A DNA stretch of 64,000 bases from Acidobacteriaceae bacterium (GTDB lineage Bacteria > Acidobacteriota > Terriglobia > Terriglobales > Acidobacteriaceae), in assembly GCA_028283655.1 (NCBI GenBank), contig JAPWKE010000003.1:1-64000 (forward strand). The letters are read 5' to 3'. Below, piece by piece: positions 44,266-53,274 of the stretch. Under the pieces are notes generated by a model that saw nothing but the letters and a program-made list of their open reading frames with translations, did no database searches and was not told the origin of the DNA. The stretch's first letter is position 1; the number at the start of each line of letters is the position of its first letter. The translations under genes and the position numbers were made by a program.

Positions 44266-45954
44266 TTAGAACGACTGCTCGATCTCTTCGAGAGTCCGGC
44301 CTTTGGTTTCGGGCAGAAAGAAGGCGGCAGCAACGAAGTACACAACGCTGCACAGCGCCCAGATCGCAAACATTACGGCGTACCCATGGTGCGTGACCGT
44401 CGGAAGAAACATGCCTGCGATAAGAGTCGAGACTCCTTGATTCAGCAGCAGCGCCACACCCATGCCGATAGAACGAATGCGCGTCGGCATCAACTCTGAG
44501 AGTGTCAGCCAGACAACAACACCAGGTCCAATCGCGAAGCACACGATGAAGAGACCCAATGAAAACGCGATGGCCCAGCTCTGCATATTGCTGGGTTGCG
44601 GCAATATGTTCGCCGCTCGTATTTGAATTGCTGTTACACCGTAGGATGTCTGCGGAGCCAGCGAAAGCTCATCATGGCCTGAGCTTGCCAGTGTGGCAAT
44701 CTTCTCACCCTGACCATCGCTGTAGATCACGGTAAGTGCGGTTGGCGCATGGTCGCTGCTCCATGCCGTGAGGTCCGCAGACGCAAGCTGCAGCGAGCCA
44801 TTCTCCATATGGCTGCGCACCTGCGAGGTGACGTCCACACGTCTAGCTTCTTCTTTATGGAACAGCAGCGCAGTGAAAGAAAGAGTCAGAACAATACCCG
44901 CCGTGCCGATGGTCAGCAGAAACTTGCGACCCTTGCGGTCGATAAGAGAAACCGCCAGCAGGCTGATCACACAATTGACAAGCTTCACGGCAAAGTCACC
45001 CTGCGTCGCGTGGGCGGGACTCATCCCTGCCTGCTTCAGAATGACCGCAAGATATCCAAGAATGGAGTTGATGCCCGTGGCCTGATTGCATGCAAGGATC
45101 ACGCAGGCCAGCACGAACGGGAAGACATATTTGCGCTGCAGCAGCGATCCTGCATGTTGGCTCTTTGTGTTTTGGCTCTCATCGTTCGCAGCTTGTATTG
45201 CTGCAATCTCATGGTCGGCTTCATCTTCTGTCGCCAACCGCATCAGAGAGGCGCGAGCCTTTTGCACACGACCTTTGCGCAGTAGCCAGCGGGGTGTTTC
45301 GCTCAGCCCGAACGTACCCAGAAAGAAGAGAAGTCCCGGAACCATCACACTGAGGAACATTCCTCGCCAGGCGTGATCTTCCGCTGCGTGAATGAGCGCA
45401 GCGTCACCCGCGGCTGCGGCAATCTGCATCTCCGCGTGCCGAATAAAGTACCAGCCAATAGCCGCAGCAAGTACGATGCCGAGTGTCAGCATGAACTGGA
45501 AGATCGCCGAACCTCGCCCACGCGTGGAAGCCGGAAGGGTCTCTGCAAGATACAGCGGAACGAGAACTGCGATCACACCTCCGCTGATGCCTTGAAGCAG
45601 ACGGCCGAGGAAGAGCATCATGAAGCCCTGCGAAAGCACGATCAGCACGACGCTCATCACAAACAGCAGTCCGCTCACGATCATCATCTTTTTGCGGCCA
45701 AGCAGATCCGCCAGGATGCCCGCGACCAATGAAGAGAACATGCTCCCGCCCAAGACCGCCGCAACAATAAAGGAGGTCTGTGTCACCGTCAGGTCGATTG
45801 TCTTCGCCAGATAAAGCAGCGCAGCAGAGATGATGCCCACATCGATGCCATAAAGCAGGCCTCCCAGCCCGGCGATCAGCAGCAGAAATCTTCCATAGAA
45901 GCTCGATGTTCGGGTCGTGGTCAGCGCGGGGACGGTGGGCGAAAGAGTCGGCAT
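44266..45954 (-). CDS. Sugar porter family MFS transporter with periplasmic insertion (562 aa)
   Basis: Sugar/H+ symporter of the SP family. It shows GLGGLLYGIDVGIISAAL in helix 1, the ADLLGRKK motif A after helix 2, SETPRWLLRKGR before the central loop, ACNQATGINSILGY in helix 7, DRKGRK after helix 8, and the terminal PETKGRTLEEIEQ. It is about 90 residues longer than usual because of an extracytoplasmic insertion between helices 9 and 10 (about residues 372-465). It probably imports a mono- or disaccharide released by the neighbouring hydrolases. Divergent from the SIS-domain gene, with shared regulatory sequence between. Confidence 0.9.
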   Translation of the reverse strand: MPTLSPTVPALTTTRTSSFYGRFLLLIAGLGGLLYGIDVGIISAALLYLAKTIDLTVTQTSFIVAAVLGGSMFSSLVAGILADLLGRKKMMIVSGLLFVMSVVLIVLSQGFMMLFLGRLLQGISGGVIAVLVPLYLAETLPASTRGRGSAIFQFMLTLGIVLAAAIGWYFIRHAEMQIAAAAGDAALIHAAEDHAWRGMFLSVMVPGLLFFLGTFGLSETPRWLLRKGRVQKARASLMRLATEDEADHEIAAIQAANDESQNTKSQHAGSLLQRKYVFPFVLACVILACNQATGINSILGYLAVILKQAGMSPAHATQGDFAVKLVNCVISLLAVSLIDRKGRKFLLTIGTAGIVLTLSFTALLFHKEEARRVDVTSQVRSHMENGSLQLASADLTAWSSDHAPTALTVIYSDGQGEKIATLASSGHDELSLAPQTSYGVTAIQIRAANILPQPSNMQSWAIAFSLGLFIVCFAIGPGVVVWLTLSELMPTRIRSIGMGVALLLNQGVSTLIAGMFLPTVTHHGYAVMFAIWALCSVVYFVAAAFFLPETKGRTLEEIEQSF

Positions 45955-45975
45955 CGAAGTTCCTATTGACTATAT

Positions 45976-46016
45976 TTTTATTTCGCTTTGTTTTTTTATG
46001 TTACGATAAATTTCGT
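45976..46016. promoter_or_regulatory. Putative DeoR/AgaR-type operator region
   Basis: Two elements lie between the transporter and the SIS gene. TTTTATTTCGCTTT (45976-45989) is an exact reverse-complement match to AAAGCGAAATAAAA at 53286. ACGA-N6-TCGT (46003-46016) resembles the ATCGT/ACGAT half-sites at 49065. T-rich repeats with TTTCG are typical of DeoR-family operators such as those of E. coli AgaR. Confidence 0.5.
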
Positions 46017-46066
46017 TGCAGCACATATTGCTAGTGAGAAAAAGCTCACATCTGAAGGGGACGCGT

Positions 46067-47119
46067 ATGCAAATGGAGATGAAGTCGGTGAAAACGCTGT
46101 CTGAGATTCTGAATCAGCCCAGTGTCTGGGAGACCTGCCTGAAGAGCGTTACAGGGACGGATCTGGAGACGCTTTTCGGTGCTCATGATCCGCGTCAGGA
46201 GTCCTGGCTTTTTGTTGGCTGCGGAACGAGCTACTACCTGGCGCAGGCCGCTGCTGCCAGCTTTACGGAGTTGCTCGATGCGCCAGCTGCTGCTGTCCCG
46301 GCTTCGGAGATTATGCTTCAGCCCCAGTTGGTTTTCGCTGGCGGCCGTCCATGCTTCCCGGTCCTGATTTCGCGCTCTGGTCATACCTCGGAGGTTTTGC
46401 AGGTTGCAGAGATTCTGCGTGCTCGCGGTGTAGAGTTCCTTGCCGTGACCTGCGACGGCCGCGAACTTGAGAGCACGACGCCCTTTGTTCTCAAGCTTCC
46501 TGTGCAGGAAGAGAGCACGGTGATGACCTCCTCATTCACCTCCATGTTGCTCGGTCTGCAATGCGTGGCTGCGCGTATTGCGGGCAACCAGGGGTTCATC
46601 GACGAGTTACATCTTCTTCCTGCTCACCTCGAGCGTCTGCTGAAGCAGTACGAGCAGAGCGTAGAAGTGTTCGCGCAAAATCATATTGAAGACTTTGCTG
46701 TACTCGGTCAGGGCGCGCTCTATGCGATTGCTTCTGAAGTCGCGTTGAAGCTGATGGAGTCTTCCTCGACCTACGCCCAGTACTTCCACACGCTGGAGTT
46801 CCGGCATGGACCGAAGTCCATCGTTGGTCCGGACACTCTCGTTTGTGCGCTGCTTTCGGAGCGTAATTTGAATGTGGAGATGCCGGTCCTTCTGGAGATG
46901 AAGCAGCTTGGCTCTCGGATCGCCGCGGTCGTGAACCATGCGCCTGACGCGCTGCGTGCGCAGGCTGATCTTCTCGTGGAGTTGAGCCTGCCCGTGTCGG
47001 AGCTGGCGAGCCTGGTTGTGTACGTGGTGTGGGGCCAGTTACTGGGCAGCTACCGTGGTTTGGAGAAGGGGCTCGATCCCGACAATCCACGCAACCTCAG
47101 CCGTGTCGTTACCATTTAG
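46067..47119 (+). CDS. SIS-domain sugar isomerase/deaminase, AgaS or GlmS-isomerase-like (350 aa)
   Basis: Double SIS-domain protein. The first SIS domain shows LFVGCGTSYYLAQAAAASF and LISRSGHTSEVLQVAEIL, and the second AVLGQGALYAIASEVALKLMES and FRHGPKSIV. No glutaminase domain is present, so it is not a full GlmS. Proteins of this size act on hexosamine 6-phosphates (AgaS converts galactosamine 6-phosphate to tagatose 6-phosphate). I chose the ATG at 46067, preceded by AGGGG. It heads a run SIS-PfkB kinase-epimerase-DeoR on this strand. Confidence 0.88.
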   Translation: MQMEMKSVKTLSEILNQPSVWETCLKSVTGTDLETLFGAHDPRQESWLFVGCGTSYYLAQAAAASFTELLDAPAAAVPASEIMLQPQLVFAGGRPCFPVLISRSGHTSEVLQVAEILRARGVEFLAVTCDGRELESTTPFVLKLPVQEESTVMTSSFTSMLLGLQCVAARIAGNQGFIDELHLLPAHLERLLKQYEQSVEVFAQNHIEDFAVLGQGALYAIASEVALKLMESSSTYAQYFHTLEFRHGPKSIVGPDTLVCALLSERNLNVEMPVLLEMKQLGSRIAAVVNHAPDALRAQADLLVELSLPVSELASLVVYVVWGQLLGSYRGLEKGLDPDNPRNLSRVVTI

Positions 47120-47133
47120 CTGGAGGTCTGCGC

Positions 47134-48078
47134 GTGCGTCGTTTCGACATCACCATTGCAGGGGAAGTGAACCTGGATCTCATTCTTCCGGGGCTTCCTG
47201 CTGCTCTGCCTGAAGAGCGCGAGTTGCTGGCGACGGACTTTGTTTCGACGCTTGGCAGCTCGTCCGCCATTTTGGCTCACAACCTCTCCATCCTCGATGC
47301 GAAGGTTGGCTTCATCACCGCTGTGGGTGGGGATCCTTTCGCTGGCCTTGCCATGGAGTGGTTGAAGTCGGCGAGCGTCGATCTTTCTAAAGTAGTGGAG
47401 TTTGCTGCAGGGAAGACCGGCGTAACGCTGTTGCTGCCGCATGGGAAGACTCGTCATATCCTGACGTATCCCGGTGTGATGGCGGAGATGACGGTGAGCG
47501 ATCTCGACGTGGACTATCTTGCGTCGGGCCGTCACTTTCATCTCTCTTCACTGTTCCTGCAAACAGCTCTCCAGCCCGGCTTGCCAGAGTTGTTCCGCAC
47601 GCTTAAGGCACGCGGCGTAACGTTATCGCTCGATACGAACGATGATCCTGAAGACCGCTGGGGCGCGCCTCTCGAAGAACTGCTTGGCCTTGTCGACATC
47701 TTCCTGCCGAACGAAGATGAAGCTTGTCGCATCGCAGGCACGCGTGATGTGGACGCTGCCCTGACGTATCTGGCCAAACGTACTCCGGTGGTCGCGATCA
47801 AGTGTGGTCGTAGAGGTTCGCTGGTGCAGGCTGGGGAAGATCGTTGGGAGGTCGCCTCGCAAACGGTTACCCCTGTCGATACCATCGGCGCAGGAGACAG
47901 CTTCAACTCCGGCTTTCTCAAGGCTTACCTAAACGGCAGTTCCTGGCAGCGTTGTGCAGAGTGGGGCAACGCCACGGCAGCACTGTCCACGTTGCGAGCA
48001 GGCGGCGTCGAGGCCTTCCGTGATGCCGAATTGCGATCAGCTTTTTTGCAAACCGCACTCAACCCGCAGGTCGGTTGA
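47134..48078 (+). CDS. PfkB-family carbohydrate kinase (314 aa)
   Basis: Ribokinase-fold sugar kinase. The N-terminal motif FDITIAGEVNLDLIL and the C-terminal VTPVDTIGAGDSFNSGFLKA with catalytic Asp (GAGD) are clear. A Gly-rich block near residue 40 (TLGSSSAILAHNL) contributes to the substrate pocket. The start is GTG at 47134, with GGAGG seven bases upstream and 14 bp after the SIS stop; a longer frame opening at 47029 would overlap the SIS gene. In an Aga-type pathway it would phosphorylate tagatose 6-phosphate, but it could instead phosphorylate the incoming hexosamine. Confidence 0.9.
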   Translation: MRRFDITIAGEVNLDLILPGLPAALPEERELLATDFVSTLGSSSAILAHNLSILDAKVGFITAVGGDPFAGLAMEWLKSASVDLSKVVEFAAGKTGVTLLLPHGKTRHILTYPGVMAEMTVSDLDVDYLASGRHFHLSSLFLQTALQPGLPELFRTLKARGVTLSLDTNDDPEDRWGAPLEELLGLVDIFLPNEDEACRIAGTRDVDAALTYLAKRTPVVAIKCGRRGSLVQAGEDRWEVASQTVTPVDTIGAGDSFNSGFLKAYLNGSSWQRCAEWGNATAALSTLRAGGVEAFRDAELRSAFLQTALNPQVG

Positions 48079-48079
48079 G

Positions 48080-49045
48080 ATGCAGGGCATCACGCTGCAA
48101 AATGAACTCGCTTCGGCAACAATCATGCCTGCGCAAGGCGGTCGCGTAGCCTCTCTGCGCAGCCTGCTAACGGGCGTCGAGTTCCTGTGGCAGGCGCCGA
48201 CGCCCTGGAGTTTGCGGCAGCCTGGGGAAGATGCAAACTTTGCTCATGGTGCTGCTGCAGGGATTGAAGAGTGTCTGCCGACTGTTGCTCGCTGCGAAGC
48301 CGCAGGGACGCCGCTACCCGACCATGGAGACTTCTGGCAGTTGCCGTGGCAGGTGCTTGCTGTGTCCGCCAACGCTGCGACGTTGCGTGCAGAGGGTTTC
48401 TCCCTGCCTCTTGCCTTCGAGAAAACCTACACGCTACGCGGTGCTGCGCTTTGTCTTGAATCGAAGATCACGAACATCGGCGCAGAAGACACGTCATTCC
48501 TTTATGCGGCACATCCATTGTTGGCCGTGGACGAGGGCGACCGCATCGTGCTTCCAGATGAGTGCGCAAACCTCGCACTATTTGATTCGCGACACACGCG
48601 CCTGGGACACAAGGGCACTCAGCTCTCATGGCCGCAAGCTGCGCTCGCTAGCGGCGAAGGAGTCGTTGACCTCAGTTTGATCGGTGCGTTCGACGACGAC
48701 ACTGCCGAGATGCTTTACACCCCGCGGCTTCTTCATGGCGTTTGTGGTCTGTATCGCAGCGCCTATCGGCAGGGAATCAGCCTTTATTTCTCAGAAGACT
48801 CGTTGCCCTGGATGGGCTTGTGGATCTGTTGTGGCGGCTGGCCGGACGATGGCTCGCCGCGGCAGTACGCCTTTGCACCAGAGCCTACCTCTGCTCCATG
48901 CGGATCGTTGTCCCAGGCCCTTGCTGAATCCTCTGCAACTGTTCTGTCTCCCGGAGCCAGCTTCAACTTTTCGCTGGAGTTCGCGCTGAGTGATTCTGGC
49001 ATCGACCTTGCCGACTTTACCGCTCGTACTCTTCACCGAGCTTGA
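48080..49045 (+). CDS. Aldose 1-epimerase (mutarotase) family protein (321 aa)
   Basis: Galactose-mutarotase-fold protein that interconverts alpha and beta anomers. The usual sequence LQNELASATIMPAQGGRVASL at the start places the substrate pocket, and GIEECLPTVARC, PDHGDFW and YAAHPLLAVDEGDRI contain the His and acidic residues expected around the sugar. The ATG at 48080 lies one base after the kinase stop, so the genes are coupled. It could prepare the correct anomer of the imported sugar for the kinase or isomerase. Confidence 0.85.
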   Translation: MQGITLQNELASATIMPAQGGRVASLRSLLTGVEFLWQAPTPWSLRQPGEDANFAHGAAAGIEECLPTVARCEAAGTPLPDHGDFWQLPWQVLAVSANAATLRAEGFSLPLAFEKTYTLRGAALCLESKITNIGAEDTSFLYAAHPLLAVDEGDRIVLPDECANLALFDSRHTRLGHKGTQLSWPQAALASGEGVVDLSLIGAFDDDTAEMLYTPRLLHGVCGLYRSAYRQGISLYFSEDSLPWMGLWICCGGWPDDGSPRQYAFAPEPTSAPCGSLSQALAESSATVLSPGASFNFSLEFALSDSGIDLADFTARTLHRA

Positions 49046-49064
49046 CGATTCATGGAAGGGGCGT

Positions 49065-49080
49065 ATCGTAAGGAAACGAT
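49065..49080. promoter_or_regulatory. Inverted repeat ATCGT-N6-ACGAT upstream of the DeoR gene
   Basis: ATCGT-AAGGAA-ACGAT, a perfect 5+6+5 inverted repeat between the epimerase stop and the regulator start. The sequence GGAAACGAT is repeated, inverted, as ATCGTTTCC at 49995 and supports autoregulation. Confidence 0.55.
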
Positions 49081-49111
49081 AGTTCATTCTAGAAATATTG
49101 TTGAGGCGGGA

Positions 49112-49948
49112 ATGAGTCCGAAGGGCCCAAAACAGAAACATGCCGTTAGCGAAGCTGGAAGCGAGCCTGTCGCCGCAGCGCAGAACATGCTCATCGGCGA
49201 GCGCCGGCAGCATGTCATGCGGCTGCTGGAGCGTGACGGCCGCGTACTCGTCTCTGAGCTTTCGACTCAGCTAGGCATCTCGCCCATCACTATTCGCAAA
49301 GACCTCGATTACCTTGAGTCAAAAGGTCTGGTGGAGCGCACGCATGGTGGCGCGCTGGCTCCACAGAAGACGGCGATGCTCGACCGTCCGCTGAAGGAAA
49401 AAGAGTCGCAGCAGACCCGCGAGAAGCAGTTGATCGCAGAAGCCGCCGCTTCGCTCGTGCAGGAAGGGCAGTGCGTTCTGCTGGACTCCGGCACGACCAC
49501 GACGGCCGTAGCGAAGGAGCTGCGCCGCTTCTCCAATCTCACGATCGTCACCAACGCGCTGAATATTGCAGCGGAGTTGAGCGACACAGACTTCGACATC
49601 ATCTTGATCGGTGGCAACCTTCGCAAGAACGCTTTCTCGCTGGTCGGGCCACTTGCCGAAGACGTTCTGCGCGAGATTCACGCGGACATCCTTTTTCTCG
49701 GTGTGGATGGCTTCGATGTCGAGACGGGCATCACGACGCCCAGCGTACAGGAAGCCAGGGTGAACCGCGTGATGGCGAACGTCTCACGCAAGGTCGTGGC
49801 CGTTTGCGATTCGACCAAATTCTCCCGCCGCAGCCTTGCGCTCATCATCCCACCTTCTGCGGTCCACAAAGTCATCACAGACAGCAATATCGACGCAAAA
49901 ACGAAGCAGGCGCTGGAAGCTGCAGGCGTCAGCGTAGTCACTGTTTAA
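49112..49948 (+). CDS. DeoR-family regulator, AgaR/GlpR-like (278 aa)
   Basis: Repressor with an N-terminal winged helix (IGERRQHVMRLLERDGRVLV, then LSTQLGISPITIRKDLDYLE) and a C-terminal sugar-phosphate sensing domain with the DeoR signature LLDSGTTTTAVAKEL, ILIGGNLRKNAFSLVGP and FLGVDGFDVETGITT. I chose the ATG at 49112 because GAGGCGGGA lies just before it and the operator at 49065 then stays outside the gene; an earlier ATG at 49052 is possible. It likely controls the transporter, the SIS-kinase operon and the hexosaminidase, with a phosphorylated sugar as inducer. Confidence 0.9.
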   Translation: MSPKGPKQKHAVSEAGSEPVAAAQNMLIGERRQHVMRLLERDGRVLVSELSTQLGISPITIRKDLDYLESKGLVERTHGGALAPQKTAMLDRPLKEKESQQTREKQLIAEAAASLVQEGQCVLLDSGTTTTAVAKELRRFSNLTIVTNALNIAAELSDTDFDIILIGGNLRKNAFSLVGPLAEDVLREIHADILFLGVDGFDVETGITTPSVQEARVNRVMANVSRKVVAVCDSTKFSRRSLALIIPPSAVHKVITDSNIDAKTKQALEAAGVSVVTV

Positions 49949-49967
49949 ATCTGGCTCGCTGCGGTAT

Positions 49968-50001
49968 ATCGTTTAGTATCGTTTTATATGGAATATCGTT
50001 T
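49968..50001. promoter_or_regulatory. Three ATCGTTT repeats upstream of and overlapping the GH20 start
   Basis: ATCGTTT occurs at 49968, 49978 and 49995 (spacings 10 and 17). Direct repeats about one helical turn apart are typical of DeoR-family binding. The third copy falls inside the coding frame if translation starts at 49988. Confidence 0.5.
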
Positions 50002-52051
50002 CCTGGTAAAGCGCATGCTGACGGCCGCCTTGGCTCTGCCCCTGGCGAAGGCTTCCCTGGCTCAGTCACCCTCGACTTTCACAAATGAACTTCTGCCGCA
50101 GCCAATGCAATTGCGTGCAAGCGCAAGGGGTTCGTTTCGTGTCGCTGCGGGCTGGAATATCTCTTCGCCGTCGATCGCAAACCCAACGGTTTCCGCTATT
50201 GCGAAGCGTACGGTGACGCGTCTGCAGAACGAAACAGGCATCTGGTTCAGCGATCCATGGCAGCCCTCAGCCGGTAAAGCCGCCGCGCTGACGCTTGCCG
50301 TAGAGGACACCTCTGTGACGCAGCCATACTTCGGCATGGACGAGAGCTACCGTCTCGATGTGGACGCTTCCGGCGCACATCTTTCCAGCCACACACTCTT
50401 CGGTCTCCAGCGTGGTGTTGAGACATTCCTGCAACTCGTACAGCATGATCCTGCGGGATACTATCTGCCTTCGGTCCACATTGACGATGCTCCTCGCTTT
50501 GCATGGCGCGGATTGATGCTCGATGCCGGGCGACACTTCCAACCTGTCAGTGTCGTTCTGCGAACGCTGGACGCGATGGCCTCCGTCAAGCTCAACGTGC
50601 TGCATCTGCACCTGTCGGAAAACCAGGGCTTCCGCGTCGAGAGCAAGCGCTTCCCGAAGCTGACGGGTGAAGGCTCGAACGGCGAGTTCTACACGCAGGC
50701 GGACATTCATCACATTGTGGCGTATGCCACATCGTTGGGCATACGTGTCGTGCCAGAGTTCGATCTGCCTGGGCATACAACGAGCTGGTTCGTTGGCTAT
50801 CCCGAGCTCGCAAGTCTGCAGAAGAGCTATCAGACCGACCGAACCTTCGGTGTGCATGATGAAGCCATCGACCCCACGCGTGAGTCCACGTACAAGTTTC
50901 TCGATGCCTTCTTTGGTGAGATGGCAGAGCTCTTTCCTGACAGCTATGTGCACATCGGTGGCGATGAAAGCAACGGCAAGCAGTGGCAGTCGAATCCTGC
51001 GATTCAAGCCTTCATGAAAGATCATCATCTCGCCGACAAAGCTGCCTTGCAGGCGTACTTCAACCGTCGCCTGCAGGAGATCTTGCAGCGGCATGGCAAG
51101 AAGATGGTGGGCTGGGATGAGATTATCCACCCCGATCTTCCTTCGGATGTAATCGTGCAGAACTGGCATGGTGTGTCGTTCCTCGCCCAGGCTGCGCGCG
51201 ATGGCCACAGAGGCTTCTCTTCCAAGCCGTATTACCTCGACCACAACGAGACTGCTGAGTCGATGTATAAGGCTGATCCTGTCTCGCCGGACGCCCACCT
51301 CACGGACGCGCAGGCAAAGCTGATCGTTGGTGGCGAAGCCTGCATGTGGAGTGAGCAGGCTGTTCCGCTCACCATCGACTCGCGTATCTGGCCTCGTACA
51401 GCAGCCGTAGCGGAACGCCTCTGGTCGCCTGCTACTGTTGTGGACATCGACGATATGTATCGTCGTCTGCGGCAGGAGGAGTTGCGCCTCGATGCCATGG
51501 GCATTGAAAACCTCTCTGGCCCGCAGCGTATGCTGCGCCAGCTCTTGGGGCAGCGCAATCCTGTGTCGTTGCAGGTTCTCGCGAATGCCGTGCAGCCCGA
51601 TGATTTTCATGATCGTGCTCGCTTACAGAAGAACACCGTCGATACGCCAATGACTGGCTTCGTCGACTCTGTCGTCTTCGATCCGCCGCTGCGTCATGAT
51701 CTGCAGATCACGATGCAACAGTACCTGCAGGGCAACGCAAGCGATTCGTCCGCAGCGCAGCAGCGTTTGCAGGCCCTCTTCTCGAGCTGGCAGCAAGCAG
51801 GAGACGCTTTGAAGGCGCAGTGTGCCGAAGAGCCTCGTCTGAACGTTGTTGCTTCTCGCGCAGCTCAACTTGCAGACCTTGGTCGTCTCTCGCTTGCCGT
51901 TTTACAAAGTCACCAAAGCCGCACGTCTTTGCCTGCATCGCAGCACCAGCAGTTGGACGCTCTTTTTGAAAAGTCCTCTGCACGTGATGCCTCGATGGTG
52001 GAGTTTGTCGTGCTTCCCCCGCTGAAGGAGTTGTTGAAAGCTACGCCGTAA
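49988..52051 (+). CDS. Exported GH20 beta-N-acetylhexosaminidase (687 aa)
   Basis: Removes terminal GlcNAc or GalNAc from glycans by substrate-assisted catalysis. A signal peptide (1-25) precedes the GH20b-type domain (about 30-165). The TIM barrel (about 170-520) follows, with FAWRGLMLDAGRHF, LHLHLSENQGFRVES and the catalytic Asp-Glu pair in VHIGGDESNGKQW (near 322). Also present are MVGWDEIIH and GGEACMWSE. The start is uncertain: the ATG at 49988 gives a signal peptide with a basic n-region, while the ATG at 50015 would leave all three operator repeats outside the gene. Neither has a strong ribosome site. Confidence 0.92.
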   Translation: MEYRFLVKRMLTAALALPLAKASLAQSPSTFTNELLPQPMQLRASARGSFRVAAGWNISSPSIANPTVSAIAKRTVTRLQNETGIWFSDPWQPSAGKAAALTLAVEDTSVTQPYFGMDESYRLDVDASGAHLSSHTLFGLQRGVETFLQLVQHDPAGYYLPSVHIDDAPRFAWRGLMLDAGRHFQPVSVVLRTLDAMASVKLNVLHLHLSENQGFRVESKRFPKLTGEGSNGEFYTQADIHHIVAYATSLGIRVVPEFDLPGHTTSWFVGYPELASLQKSYQTDRTFGVHDEAIDPTRESTYKFLDAFFGEMAELFPDSYVHIGGDESNGKQWQSNPAIQAFMKDHHLADKAALQAYFNRRLQEILQRHGKKMVGWDEIIHPDLPSDVIVQNWHGVSFLAQAARDGHRGFSSKPYYLDHNETAESMYKADPVSPDAHLTDAQAKLIVGGEACMWSEQAVPLTIDSRIWPRTAAVAERLWSPATVVDIDDMYRRLRQEELRLDAMGIENLSGPQRMLRQLLGQRNPVSLQVLANAVQPDDFHDRARLQKNTVDTPMTGFVDSVVFDPPLRHDLQITMQQYLQGNASDSSAAQQRLQALFSSWQQAGDALKAQCAEEPRLNVVASRAAQLADLGRLSLAVLQSHQSRTSLPASQHQQLDALFEKSSARDASMVEFVVLPPLKELLKATP

Positions 52052-52075
52052 GCGTGCAAACCAAGCAAGAAAAAA

Positions 52076-52107
52076 TGCCCAGCTGCGCTCTCCAACGCAG
52101 CTGGGCA
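52076..52107. terminator. Bidirectional terminator between GH20 and amidohydrolase genes
   Basis: TGCCCAGCTGCG and CGCAGCTGGGCA form a perfect 12-bp stem with an 8-base loop, between two convergent genes. An A-rich run on the left (GAAAAAA) becomes the T run on the minus strand, so termination is best for the minus-strand gene. Confidence 0.8.
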
Positions 52108-52125
52108 AACTTGTTTGCGACGTAA

Positions 52126-53193
52126 TTAACGCTGTAGCTTTGGCAGCAGCCGCAGCGCGTTCTCGCGATACACCTTGCGCAGCACGTCGTCTGGCAGGAA
52201 GATGCCGTAAATGTTCCACCGGCCCTGGCGCGACGCGTGCGAAGGATAGTCGAAGTACTCGTCCGCCGTTTCCAGGAAGCGGAAGTGCAGGCGATACATC
52301 TCTACATTTGGCAGCAGGTCGGTGCCAAACAGAATGCGGTCCGCATAGCGCAGGAAAAACTCGCGTGCAGCATACGGCTGCCTACCCAACTCCGGCGTGC
52401 GCGCGCTCATGTCGATCATCAGGTTGGGCAGGCGATCAAGCTGCTCGCTGAGATAGCGGAGATCTTCACCGCTCTCTGCACAGTGGGCGCCAATAAACGT
52501 GATCTCAGGATGCCGTGCGATCACTCGGTTGCGTTGTTCCATCAGCTCGCGCTTTGTTACCGGTACCTCATGAAAGCCCCAGTCCGGGTGAGCGGCCAGC
52601 TCTTCATAGCGTTCATTCTGTGGATCAATTGGCTCAAAGAACGCGCTGGGATCAGCCGTGTGGAACATCACGGGAAGCCCCAGTTTGGCACACGCGTCGA
52701 AGATCGGAATAAAGCGCTCATCGTCGATCGTCAGCAGCTTGCCCTGTTCATCGCGCAGCACTAACCCGAGGTCTTTCCAGAACTTGATCGCGACTGCGCC
52801 ATGGTCCACCATCCGCTGAAGGCGTTCGATCGTAGTTTGAATAAACTCCGGGCTATCGATATCACTCCAGTCCATCCACCCGATAGAGGAGAAGCGTTCC
52901 GGGGCTGCTGCATGAAAGCGATCCATGATCGCCAGAGCCTCATCGCCCACCTTCATCGTGATGTTCACGACATGCTCAATGCCGGTCTGGTCCATGATCT
53001 TGAGCACTTCGAGTGGGTCGGTCGAGTCCAGATGATTGTGATAGTCGATCGCGGCAAACTTCGCCCGCTCCACAACCGACACGGGCGTCACAAGGCTGGA
53101 CTTGGGGTGAAAGTCGCTCAGGCGAAGGTCCACTTCTGCCGTAGCGTTCACCAGATCAACGAACATGTCCCTTTTCTCGACAGCAGAGTCCAT
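52126..53193 (-). CDS. Amidohydrolase-2 family TIM-barrel metal-dependent hydrolase (355 aa)
   Basis: Member of the amidohydrolase_2 group (ACMSD/decarboxylase-like). Metal ligands appear in DYHNHLD, VMFHTADPSAF (His), FIGAHCAESGED (His) and ILFGTDLLP (Asp). The start at 53193 follows GGAGGGG with six bases of spacing; longer starts up to 53277 are possible. No signal peptide is seen, so it is cytoplasmic. It is divergent from the TonB receptor and near the amino-sugar genes. It is not NagA/AgaA by sequence style; whether it supplies a missing deacetylase step is speculation. Confidence 0.82.
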   Translation of the reverse strand: MDSAVEKRDMFVDLVNATAEVDLRLSDFHPKSSLVTPVSVVERAKFAAIDYHNHLDSTDPLEVLKIMDQTGIEHVVNITMKVGDEALAIMDRFHAAAPERFSSIGWMDWSDIDSPEFIQTTIERLQRMVDHGAVAIKFWKDLGLVLRDEQGKLLTIDDERFIPIFDACAKLGLPVMFHTADPSAFFEPIDPQNERYEELAAHPDWGFHEVPVTKRELMEQRNRVIARHPEITFIGAHCAESGEDLRYLSEQLDRLPNLMIDMSARTPELGRQPYAAREFFLRYADRILFGTDLLPNVEMYRLHFRFLETADEYFDYPSHASRQGRWNIYGIFLPDDVLRKVYRENALRLLPKLQR

Positions 53194-53274
53194 CAGAATC
53201 CCCTCCATACCGTTTTCGCTTGGAAAAACGTTCTGCTCCATCATCATTTTCAGTACGCTAGCTGAATATGAATG

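Noticed and set aside
50267-51610. Long antisense frame (447 codons) within the GH20 gene
   Set aside because: Shadow of the GH20 reading frame; amino-acid composition is unusual and no motif is present.
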